A stretch of DNA of 61,010 nt, taken from Herpomyces periplanetae (Eukaryota > Ascomycota > Laboulbeniomycetes > Herpomycetales > Herpomycetaceae). The notes beneath the pieces are model-generated. The model ran no database searches, was not told where the DNA came from, and saw only the letters and a program-made list of their open reading frames with translations. The stretch covers positions 1-61,010 of the forward strand of contig WMKJ01000079.1 in the NCBI GenBank assembly GCA_009733715.1. Reading direction: 5' to 3'. The translations under genes were made by a program, and so were the position numbers. Shown here piece after piece: positions 21,439 to 30,823 of this stretch (positions are counted from its first letter, which is position 1; every line of letters begins with the position of its first letter).

Positions 21439-23696
21439 TTAACCTTGACGAATTTTCCCACGTTTAATGTTTGTTGGTGTGTCGTTTCTTGATTCTTCCT
21501 CTTGACATTCCCGTTTCCGCTTTTGAGGAGGTTTTCGTATATATCCAGCAGTAGTAGTGGTACATCGCGACGAATAATTTTCTTTGTCACGTAAGCTGGT
21601 AATTGTTCGGTTAACCGACAAATTTGCAAGTTCATTGGATTCGCTTTCGCTTAAAGTTTTCGGCGGTTTATTACGGTAATTTAAATCGCTAAACTTGTAC
21701 TGGCCATGCTTAATCCAGTACATTCGAACACTATCACGATCTCGCCGAATACCAAACCGCAAGTACATTTGTTCGCGGATCTCATGCCACAACTCTTCCT
21801 GCTTCCGTTTCCATTCGCGCTCATATTTAAACTCTCGTAACAGGTTATACACTATATGCTCTTCCCAATATGAATATCCTGCCCCGCGTGGTCGACCTGC
21901 CGAGCAGCATGGGCATAAAAATCTCTTACCCGTACCAGACACCTTGGGTTCACCTATTTATTTCACGTTAACTTCCCACATATACTGTTTTGTGCTTTCA
22001 ATGGTTGTGCCGTCTCCCACTAACACCATTCTCCCTACTTACCCGTCTGTTTCGCGGCGCGTGGATAAATTATGCAGTCAACGTGGAACCATTGATCCAC
22101 CGGGTGAAAGCGAGGGTTCTTCGCCTCGCACTGTATCCAATTCAGGTTATGCTCGTTACGCTCATTCGGAAACTCTACACGTGTATTCCTGCACACTAAA
22201 CACTCCTCAATGTCAATGTTTTCTTGGTCTCTTATACCTCGCAGGTCGCGATACATAACGTTGGCTACTCCGTATGATATCTAAAGTGAATGTTCGCATT
22301 GGTCTCTCGATCAAAGGCAGCGTGCAAATATTTGGCAAAGTAAAGAATCATTATTACCGAGAAGATGAGAAAGCATCACCGACATTGACAACGCGAACAC
22401 ACGTGAGAACAAAAAGCGAGATGAGCGCAAGTTAGCAATTAATTGACAGGTTAACAATAACAGTTAAAGCAGCGAAACTGAGCACAAAAAATCCCTCAAT
22501 GCACTTTCTCCACTATACACATATACATCTTTCCGGCCATGAATCTTCACGCCAGCCCACCATCCGCATTACAGCACTCAAATGACATGACTTGATAAAG
22601 TGTTGTCTGGTACAATTTAACTACTTACGAACTTGCCGCCACTATTTCCTCGCGGGTTAGCCTGCAAGCCGGTTTTCAAGATCTGTGACTCCCACCGTGC
22701 CCGACCATCCGGTTCTCCGAAGCCCGCTGTGGTCTGGCCAGTACTCCTGTTACTGTCACCAGTGACGGCTTGTTTGTGCCTATGAGCAAATGCTTGTGGA
22801 ATTAACGACATCCCACTCAATACAGAGTCATTGACAGGACTGTGACAGGCCTGACCCGATGTTGAAACCGCTAAAGACGATCTTGAACCTTGTCCAAACG
22901 TAACCACACTACTTAGCCTGGACTCTAATACAGAGCTTTCCATAGGAGTTGACGTGCTCTCGAGTTTGCCTCCATTCTGCGGAGGAATCATACTTGTGTC
23001 CGATTGATCCAATGAAAGCATAGTTGCCGACCCCTCCCCATTTGCTTCTGAGGTAGCTAAACTATGGGAACAGTCCCTTAGGTGATTTGAACTTCGTATC
23101 AGTCGCTCACAGTGATCATCTTCGTCCGTTGAATCCTCAGAGTTCAGTTCGCTTTTATCGCAAAGTGTGCTTGTGTCTGTCTCACTTGATAATTCTATTG
23201 AATCATTCCCTCCATGATCTTGTCGCAACCTCCGGCTCGGAGCAAACCCTTCCTCGGGAACCGCCAAATTAGAACACCGCGCTTTTGGTGATACAACAGC
23301 TTGAAACTCACTACTTGAGTACCCCTGTTGTTCTGAACAGGCCACTGCCGCAACGGGAAAACTGTATCCTCTAAACGACTTTCTCCGGCTTGATTTAACC
23401 GAAGCATGCGCCGACAGCTGATGGGGCCGAAAATCACGATCCGCCCAATCCATCTTGTTTAGGGGTCTCTCGTACTCTGAGATCCATTGCTCCAGCTTCT
23501 CTCCATCGGGAAATCGGTCGTCTCCGTTGGACCTGGCGAATTGAAGAATTGCCAGGAACTCATTGGCGAAGTATGATGGGGTTTCCGGCGCCGAATATAT
23601 TGGCCCTAAGTCTTCGGGAGTTTCTGAGACTGTGTTTCCCAGGGTCGTACGCCTTGCTAGCCTTGACATTTCAAGCTCATGCACACCCACTCTCAT
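21439..23696 (-). CDS. PHD-finger plus SANT/Myb-like DNA- or histone-binding protein
   Basis: Three exons: 22629-23696, 22043-22280 and 21439-21953, with introns of 348 and 89 nt that start GTAAGT and keep phase, giving 606 residues. Residues 1-356 are mostly disordered and Ser-rich, with a possibly folded N-terminal stretch (about 42-85). A PHD-type zinc finger is split by the second intron: CLVC at 383-386, WIQC at 404-407, WFHVDC at 420-425 and FLCPCC at 447-452. The expected fourth ligand is not a Cys; His415 may serve. Directly after it, residues about 462-530 form a SANT/trihelix/MADF-like region with spaced Trp residues (SYWEEHIVYNLLREF, then ELWHEIREQMYLRF, then VRMYWIKHG). A basic tail (about 575-606) may target the nucleus. 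Likely a chromatin or transcription factor; the exact role is unknown. The splice-restored PHD cysteines strongly support the model. Confidence 0.7.
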
Positions 23697-24320
23697 CTCC
23701 AGAATCTTTGGTCAAGCGTTATTAATTTGTTAGCGTGGTTGTGACTTAGCACCACTCGCCTTCACTTCAGTTGGAGCCAAGCTAATATGACAATGACGTT
23801 AACCCGATTTAAAAGGCAATGTGTTTGACATGATTCGACGCGGATGTGTTGTGGGATGGACGAATCATTTTATATTGCTTAACTTGATGTGAGAATTTAA
23901 GTGAATATGGATAAAAATTTTGCGATTACATTCATTACATTGCGCCATTCAATTTCTATACTACGTTGGGCCGATCTATAGAGCCTATTGGTAAATTATT
24001 ACTTGGCCATTGTCGTCGATTTGATCCCAGTCTTCCTATTGAGAAACATTCAGAATACGTGCCAAATTCAGATTAGCCGTTTTTTTACCTCAGCCGCATT
24101 CTTACATGTCATTTTCAGGCTCTGAACTTCATTGTGTCTTTCCCACAAACTTCCGGCCACCTACCCTTCCCGATTCATCTCAAACCTAATCTCACCGGAA
24201 TATCACTTATCAAACTGGATTGCTTGATTTGTTAAGAGGAATAAACTCATTGAAGTGAAATGGATTAATTTTCACATTTTAGATAAAATAGTGGCTTGAG
24301 TTTTCAATATTTAGCTCAAT
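23697..24320. other. Intergenic region
   Basis: About 620 bp between two minus-strand genes: promoter side of the PHD/SANT gene and 3' side of the glutathione synthetase gene. No gene or repeat recognised. Confidence 0.5.
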
Positions 24321-25976
24321 CTATGCTAACCAACAGCTATCTAGTACGCCGAAACCAGCTGCTACACCAGTCTCAGAGTGGCCACTTTGCTTAGTTCGTA
24401 GTAGGTATCCGGCGTATTCATTCATCAAAATGTCAGGCTCATTTACAGTTGCTTCCTGGGACCGCCTCCAGATGCAGACGCCGTAGGTGCCTAACTCATT
24501 GACTACGCGCCCGCTCCAGACCTGACCATCTTTTAAGAGCATTGCATTAACGGGTAAATTGACGGCTGGGACTTCAATCAATCTCATGAGAACCCATGTT
24601 TGAGCGGTTCGATCTGAAATATTGTCATGGTTGAATTGCCGAAAAAAACATTCTATAGCATCATGACCGAAGATATTATTTCCACCACCTTCACTTTGCG
24701 CTTTAATGACGAATTTATCGCCCCAGCGTTCGCCGTACCGGGTGCGTAGATCATGCTCTAGTGTGCGTGTATCATGAATAGCATACATAGGCATAAATGT
24801 ACTTGTCAAGCGTTGTCGTACGTCGTCATCGGGACAGAAGCGTTTCATAGCGTCACTAGCCATTGCTTGGTCATCCCGTTCATCATTAACGGTAGCTTTC
24901 ATTAAAGCTTGTTGAACCTTTTTACTACCGGCAATCTGAGTCATTATGCTTGGACATTTGATGGCTGCGCTTCGTTCAATCATCCATCTCCCTGTCCATA
25001 TATCTTCTGCGTGCTTACCCGTATATTCTGCTGGAGCGTATCCAGCGCGAAAGTAAACGATGCTTACTTCCCGCTCCTGATTACCGTAGCTGACGAGGAG
25101 TTTTCTCTGTTCGTTAACTTTACATTGTGCACTAATATCTGACAAGTCTACTCTAACGCTGTGTATATTGTACGAAGATTTTAATTCAACTTCAATACAA
25201 CGTTGGTCAAAGTAATTTCGCTCATCCCTCTGTACAACGAATAAGATACACGGTAATGCTCCCACTGTGGCGATTTCTTTTGTGTATAAAGTATGAGCGT
25301 GTGCTAAGCCTTGAGCGATAATTTTAACGGGTTCATTAGCCGGAAGTTCGTCAGGTCTAGGGATTTGATGAGATTGCAAAGTTTGATTCCCGGTATTGTC
25401 GTGAAGTGTATAGATATGGTTACTTGTTAACTCGGCGTGTAAATGAGAGGTTTTGCCAGATAAACCCATGAACGAGGCAGCTACCGTGTTGAATTCAACT
25501 TGTCGGATACTTGGTTTATTTGTATGGTTAGGGAGATTATGAGAATCAGAAGCATAGAGCATATAATCCGAACGAAATATTCCCATATCCAAGTTAGCAT
25601 TAACGAAACCTTCTGTGGAGAGTATTCTATTATGAATGCTCCATAGACGTGTGAGAAATTCATCACCTCCGTGTAATGTGTCACCTAAATCACCATGATG
25701 ATTGTTCGTTGGAGTAAACCATGCATCATCCACAGCAATACGTGCGTAAAGTGCGTTAAATGAGGTTTGCAAGCTAATAGCTTGGATAAAGCAGCTGCGT
25801 GGAATACGACTTGGAAAAAGGGTTAACGGCGCAACAATTGCGCCAGTGTTAATGGGATGGGATGATGAAGAATCGTGTGTGTTGGACACGGCGCGCATGA
25901 TTAAACCGTTGGCTAAACTCCAGTCTCGCGCATACTCAGCGACTTTGGTTAGCGCGGGAGAATTTTGGGACATCAT
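24321..25976 (-). CDS. Glutathione synthetase (eukaryotic ATP-grasp type)
   Basis: Joins gamma-glutamylcysteine and glycine with ATP to make glutathione in the cytosol. Intronless, 551 residues, a little longer than human GSS (474). Conserved landmarks: QVEFNTVAASFMGLS near residue 160 (substrate-binding region), FVIKAQSEGGGNNIFG near residue 422 (Gly-rich ATP-grasp loop), VNELGTYGVCIW near 488, and YLLRTK followed by GVAAGFGVLDS at the C-terminus (substrate-specificity and Ala-rich loops). Insertions around the disordered N-terminal segment and before the Gly-rich loop explain the extra length. The ATG at 25974-25976 fits the family start. Gene looks intact. Confidence 0.95.
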   Translation of the reverse strand: MMSQNSPALTKVAEYARDWSLANGLIMRAVSNTHDSSSSHPINTGAIVAPLTLFPSRIPRSCFIQAISLQTSFNALYARIAVDDAWFTPTNNHHGDLGDTLHGGDEFLTRLWSIHNRILSTEGFVNANLDMGIFRSDYMLYASDSHNLPNHTNKPSIRQVEFNTVAASFMGLSGKTSHLHAELTSNHIYTLHDNTGNQTLQSHQIPRPDELPANEPVKIIAQGLAHAHTLYTKEIATVGALPCILFVVQRDERNYFDQRCIEVELKSSYNIHSVRVDLSDISAQCKVNEQRKLLVSYGNQEREVSIVYFRAGYAPAEYTGKHAEDIWTGRWMIERSAAIKCPSIMTQIAGSKKVQQALMKATVNDERDDQAMASDAMKRFCPDDDVRQRLTSTFMPMYAIHDTRTLEHDLRTRYGERWGDKFVIKAQSEGGGNNIFGHDAIECFFRQFNHDNISDRTAQTWVLMRLIEVPAVNLPVNAMLLKDGQVWSGRVVNELGTYGVCIWRRSQEATVNEPDILMNEYAGYLLRTKQSGHSETGVAAGFGVLDSCWLA

Positions 25977-26155
25977 TTTAACAGTATAAGAGACAGATTA
26001 AGCGTATTGGACTGATATAGATGAGAAAAGTTTATTTGGCGCGTGCTTCTACGTGAGCGTCCGGACTCGAATCGTTTGGCGCTTATTAAAGCTTTCATAT
26101 TCGTTTCGGCAATGAATAGATGAACCAGTGTAAGCATACGGGATTCCCAGGGAGT

Positions 26156-26818
26156 TTAATGTTGACGTTTTGCCGTAAATGTATTCCGGATTACTGATCG
26201 CGGGACAAGGCTTAATGCGCTAAGACAATTTGTCAATTCATCCTCAGGTTCAGCTCCATATTCAGGTTGGTGTTGGTCTACACTTTGTGTAGGTATACAG
26301 TGAAACCGGTGTGCATAGGTCTGACGTATACGAGTATCTTGGGTTGAATTATTTTCATCAACTATATCATGAGAGCGTACCAGAAGACTATTCCGACCGT
26401 TTATTCCCTTGAAAATAACGGAAAAGTCAAAATCACGGCGAAATCCATGTTGGGTAATACAGTGTCGTCGACGTTGTTTGGGTGAACGCCATACTTCGGC
26501 ACATCCTTCCATTAAACATTGTACTGTAGCGTCCCCACGAGCTCGTAAAGCTTGGGTCCACGAATCATGACATTCTGTTATATGTAGCGATAGCCAATAC
26601 TCCAAAGGAAAATTTTTTCCACATATTGAACATTTATTAACATGTCGCTCCGCATAATGCCGCTCGTAAGCATCAATACTATCAAATGCTTCAACGCCAT
26701 GTCCCCATAACCTACACTCTATCTTAACATGGCCATTTTCTTGGGGTCCTTCATCCTCCAGTACTACCATTTTTTCCCTTGCAGGTTCACCGTCTGTACT
26801 CTCGTGTAAACGTTTCAT
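26156..26818 (-). CDS. ZNF511-like C2H2 zinc-finger protein
   Basis: 220 residues, intronless. Three C2H2-type units: a degenerate CRLWGHGVEAFDSIDAYERH segment, then CSICGKNFPLEYWLSLH with ECHD, then CLMEGCAEVWRSPKQRRRH with TQHGF. The order and spacing, including LHITECHDSW and the C-x4-C third finger followed by an RRDFDF stretch, match the conserved eukaryotic ZNF511 family, whose molecular role is poorly defined. Start ATG 26816-26818. It is divergent from the SWC5 gene, with 224 bp between the two start codons, suggesting a shared promoter. Confidence 0.85.
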   Translation of the reverse strand: MKRLHESTDGEPAREKMVVLEDEGPQENGHVKIECRLWGHGVEAFDSIDAYERHYAERHVNKCSICGKNFPLEYWLSLHITECHDSWTQALRARGDATVQCLMEGCAEVWRSPKQRRRHCITQHGFRRDFDFSVIFKGINGRNSLLVRSHDIVDENNSTQDTRIRQTYAHRFHCIPTQSVDQHQPEYGAEPEDELTNCLSALSLVPRSVIRNTFTAKRQH

Positions 26819-27042
26819 AATTCCGGATTCACTTGTTCTTAAACCTTGGTTATAGCCTACACCGTTTCCATTTATAAATTTTTCTACGCACTATTCCGGT
26901 TGAACGCCGATCGAGGGGAATCGGATAAAGGATTTTCCCCGACTCAGATAATCCCGGGCAAGAAAATGTCTAAAAGGTGAATGGAACGGGTACGCTCTTA
27001 TTTTCGCCATGTTACAGCGGGGAGGGGGGAGTTAATATCAGT

Positions 27043-28437
27043 ATGCCGTTTACTGAATCATACACGACACCACAAGCGCTAAAAAGGCACAGTTGGTGTA
27101 AGGATAGCACAGACTTTACGCGTACCAGTGGTAACGGTAGACTTGGGAAACAAGATGAGAATGGTGGTGGTGGTGATAGGAACGACGATGGAGATAGCGA
27201 TGAAGATGACGATGATTTTAAAGACAGCAATGATGATGACGGCGACAGCAATGATGATGATCTAAGTAACGATAATGCATCGCTGGCATCGGGTGATGAA
27301 CGTATAATTAACGTAAAACCATCCCATTCTGCGTCTGCTCCCGGTTCTCCAGGTAGTCATGTTAATACACATGATATACGACCAGGTGCCGTACGAACAC
27401 GTCGTCAACGGTGCATACAAGCTGCTTCACAGTCTACTGGTACCAATGCCGATACTCTCACTACTGCCGCCGCTACTACTGCTACCGTTTGCACTACGTC
27501 AAACGTATGCGTAGATACACTATGGAAGGAAATCATGCAAACTCCTCTCGGGCAAAGGTTTCCACGTTTAACCACATGTCGTGAACACGATACTACAACC
27601 GCATCACACTCCGGCCCTTCCGATCCCGACTCGGGTTCGGGCTCAGGTGCCCAGTCCGAAATGATAACACGCGCTGATGATCCCAGTGATCCCGATGCTA
27701 ACGAATACATTATTATCGATCGTACGTATACATTTGCCGGAGAACGAAAACGTGAACGTAAGCGAGTTCATCGGGAATCGGCCGAAGCACGCGTTTACCT
27801 GGCTACACGTTCAGCCGGACCTCCCGGGCCCTCACGTGATCCAACACCCGACCCGCCCCTGGTTTCGCGATCTGGTGATGAGCCGCCCGTTATACGCCGA
27901 CCGTTGGCACGTCCGTCTCGTTTCGAACCTAATACCCTCGGTATAGTACGCAGTTTACCCTTGGACGTTCAAAGTCGTTGGGCTCCTCACGGGTTACCAC
28001 GCCGTCCAATTGCTGCATTACACAGTTCGCTTACGGCGAAAAATTTACCCGTTCACTTACCCACCGTACGCGGTAAAACATCCTCAAAATTTCATCGTTT
28101 ACACCGAAGAGCTGCTGCTTCATTGACTACATCAGCTATTAATCCGGCTATCGTTACATTTCCCGCTGCCTCTACTACTACGATGGGAGGTCACGATATA
28201 AGTATATCGTTAGCAAGCATGCCTACAGCAGGTACATCATCAGCACCTACACTAAATACTGTTGATAAATCTCGCTTTGATTGGGCAAACTTTGTGGATC
28301 GTGAAGGCATTACTGAAGAGTTAAATCAGTACAACAAAGCCCGAGAAAATTATTCTGCTCGTGAAGCTTTCCTGGCTAGCGTTGAACACCGACGTTACGC
28401 AAGTTTGCACAAGTCACGCTTGAGTTTGCAACGGTAA
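27043..28437 (+). CDS. SWC5: SWR1-complex subunit SWC5 (BCNT-C/CFDP1 family)
   Basis: SWC5 is a subunit of the SWR1 remodeler that installs histone H2A.Z. An acidic Asp-rich tract near residues 45-80 (DSDEDDDDFKDS) fits the histone-binding N-terminus of the family. The last 60 residues carry the BCNT-C domain: SRFDWANFVDREGI, then EELNQYNKARENYSAREAFL, then VEHRRYASLHKSRL. The middle is disordered and basic. The first in-frame ATG is 27043 (464 residues); the frame open to 26977 has only a GTG there. Alternatively an ATG at 26966 splices (26977-27017, a very short 41-nt intron, phase matching) into the same frame, adding a few residues. The protein is longer than yeast Swc5 (303), with the excess in the disordered middle. 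Confidence 0.85.
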   Translation: MPFTESYTTPQALKRHSWCKDSTDFTRTSGNGRLGKQDENGGGGDRNDDGDSDEDDDDFKDSNDDDGDSNDDDLSNDNASLASGDERIINVKPSHSASAPGSPGSHVNTHDIRPGAVRTRRQRCIQAASQSTGTNADTLTTAAATTATVCTTSNVCVDTLWKEIMQTPLGQRFPRLTTCREHDTTTASHSGPSDPDSGSGSGAQSEMITRADDPSDPDANEYIIIDRTYTFAGERKRERKRVHRESAEARVYLATRSAGPPGPSRDPTPDPPLVSRSGDEPPVIRRPLARPSRFEPNTLGIVRSLPLDVQSRWAPHGLPRRPIAALHSSLTAKNLPVHLPTVRGKTSSKFHRLHRRAAASLTTSAINPAIVTFPAASTTTMGGHDISISLASMPTAGTSSAPTLNTVDKSRFDWANFVDREGITEELNQYNKARENYSAREAFLASVEHRRYASLHKSRLSLQR

Positions 28438-28722
28438 TTCGGATAAATATTTATCCAAGCGAGTTGTCGCAGTTCGGTTTTCTGTACTTGGGGATAAATG
28501 GAATATGCCGTGGTTGGCGACAAAGTTAAAGGAAGATGGTATGCGGTAGTATGGTCAAAAGTTGACATTCTTTCAATTTTGTACACTCGAAATTGTTATT
28601 GGGTAATTACCTTATTATATACATTTAATTCATCTTTACACTCGAAAAGTTACTCATTAACATTTCACGTTAAAATATACTCGACAGTATCTCATTGCAA
28701 TCTTATCCAGCACACTTTCAGA

Positions 28723-29901
28723 ATGTCGATTACACTGGGTAACTATGAACTTGTAATTTTGGAAAATCCCTTACTTGATATTATAGTCCGGGGTAACGAT
28801 GCTCTTCTTGACAAGTATAAACTCAAGCGGAATGATTCAGTACTTGCACAGGCAGATCAAATGCCAATATTTGAGGAATTAATTACCCAGTACAAACCAT
28901 CTTATACACCGGGAGGTGCAGCTCAGAACACTGCGAGAGGGGCTCAGTATCTTCTTCCACCGCACAGTGTAGTGTACCTTGGATGTGTGGGAAAGGATAA
29001 ATATGCTGATCGACTAAGAGAAGAGGCTGCTAAGGCTCGCCTTCGTGTCGACTATAGAGTTGATCCTGACAAATCTACCGGTCGATGTGCTGTGATTGTT
29101 AACGGTCATAATAGAAGTATGTGCACTGATTTAGCCGCTGCTAACTGTTATACTATTGATCACTTAAAAGAACCTAGTGTGTGGAAACTTGTTGAAACTG
29201 CCAAAGCCTTTTACATTGGTGGATATCATTTCACAGCATGCGTTTCTGCTGTAATGGCCATAGCCCAAGAAGCCGCATCAAATAATAAATTATTCTCTTT
29301 TTCCTTATCAGCTCCATTTATTCCTACCGTATTTCAATCGGCTGTAAATGAAGTTATTCCATACTGTGATATTATCTTTGCTAATGAAACTGAAGCTCGG
29401 GCTTGGGCTGACACTCAAAGTTTATCCACCACATACATTCCATACATTGCTCAACGTTTGGCAAAATTTCCCTTAGTTCCTAAGAAGAATCCGACTCGTC
29501 AACGTATAGTTATAATCACACAAGGAACTGATCCGACAATAGTTGCTACCACTGGATGTTCTACTACAAAGTCTACATCACCTTTTGATGAATCATCTCC
29601 CTTACTTTCCACTAATATACCCAATACTCCATATACACAAGTCCTTGAATATCCAGTCCATCCAGTTCTCGAATCCGAAATAAATGATACTAATGGAGCT
29701 GGTGATGCTTTTGCTGCTGGATTCCTTGCTGCAATTCTTCAAAATGCTTCGTTATCTCAGTGTATTGACCAAGCCCACTGGCTCGCGAAGTTAACTCTCC
29801 ATGAAGTCGGCCCAAATTTTCCTCAACCACCTGTGGCGTACCGTCCTTCCGACCCTCTTCCCGTTGCCAAGATTCTCTTTTCCGACTTTCCTGATTCTTA
29901 G
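28723..29901 (+). CDS. Adenosine kinase
   Basis: Phosphorylates adenosine to AMP with ATP (purine salvage; also removes adenosine produced by the methyl cycle). PfkB sugar-kinase fold, 392 residues from the ATG at 28723. Landmarks: NPLLDI near residue 14, the substrate-loop GGAAQNTARGAQ near 66, NLSAPF-like SLSAPFIP near 195, NETEARAWA near 223, RQRIVIITQGTDPT near 261, and the PfkB signature DTNGAGDAFAAGF at 322-334 with catalytic Asp328. An insertion of about 25 Ser/Thr-rich residues (near 285) lengthens it relative to human ADK. The frame stays open upstream to an ATG at 28498, which would add 75 residues; family alignment favours 28723. It lies 285 bp downstream of SWC5 on the same strand. 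Confidence 0.95.
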   Translation: MSITLGNYELVILENPLLDIIVRGNDALLDKYKLKRNDSVLAQADQMPIFEELITQYKPSYTPGGAAQNTARGAQYLLPPHSVVYLGCVGKDKYADRLREEAAKARLRVDYRVDPDKSTGRCAVIVNGHNRSMCTDLAAANCYTIDHLKEPSVWKLVETAKAFYIGGYHFTACVSAVMAIAQEAASNNKLFSFSLSAPFIPTVFQSAVNEVIPYCDIIFANETEARAWADTQSLSTTYIPYIAQRLAKFPLVPKKNPTRQRIVIITQGTDPTIVATTGCSTTKSTSPFDESSPLLSTNIPNTPYTQVLEYPVHPVLESEINDTNGAGDAFAAGFLAAILQNASLSQCIDQAHWLAKLTLHEVGPNFPQPPVAYRPSDPLPVAKILFSDFPDS

Positions 29902-30823
29902 GGGGAGGGGGGGCCCCGGCCCGTGATTTATGCAAGTTTGGGGTAACGGGACTTGGTAAAATTTGAAAATTCCGAGGGGTAAAAGTGTGGAGTAGCTCGG
30001 CCCGCAAGTGTGTCTTTGTTCGGGTTTAAGGAGAGATTTGTCGGAATTAAAATGATTTTTGCTAATTTTTTGTTCGAAAATTTCAACATTTTAACTCCAT
30101 ATGATGAAACGATTATAGAAATCCATTCTCCTACTTGAAAGGAACTTTATACGCCTGTTAGCCTTCATCATGTCCATCGGTTAATATTCCGTATATTTTT
30201 CCAAGCTTCTTTAATTGATGTAGGAAAATTTGTGTATACTAAACGGATTTAAATGATGATCATAGTATGCAATAAAGGTTATTATCGTACTTGTAATATG
30301 AGTTGGCAAGTTTTATTCATTGAACAAGAGAAATTCTTCACTTGCTTTTATGAACATTGATGAAGGCGCTCTTTGAACATTTATGTGGTGTACATCGTCC
30401 TTTTTAATAAAACTTTCGCCTGTAATACGCACACTTCATCTTTTCATATACGCAAAACTTCTGATATTTATGCCATTCCATTTTGTGAGATTATAATACT
30501 CTCATGTTACAGATCCCTCTTTATAAACGATCGGTATGCATATAATGATTGAGCCCCCCGTTTAATAAGTTAATCACATTCCGAAACACAAACAGTTTTC
30601 TCCTGTATCCATCAGTCCAGCCCGAATATTCTTCATCAAACAGTTTCCTAATCACGTACGTAAGGCTGTGCTTTGTGCATATAAACATTCATGTTATCCG
30701 CATTTTGCGATCTGCTCTCGGTCGCAAAGGGCATTATAACTCTTGAACCTGATAATATTCATAAAAATATTCCTAATTATTTGTCCTGGGGCAAAATCTT
30801 CATCAAGAGTACTCCCAATAAAC
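29902..30823. other. Convergent 3' intergenic region
   Basis: Between the adenosine kinase stop and the 3' end of the Est1-like gene. It begins with a G-run block joined to ggccccggcccg right after the kinase stop (29901-29921), then becomes AT-rich. No gene supported. Confidence 0.5.

Noticed and set aside
27012-27251. Ser-rich minus-strand frame opposite SWC5
   Set aside because: Shadow of the acidic Asp-rich tract of SWC5.
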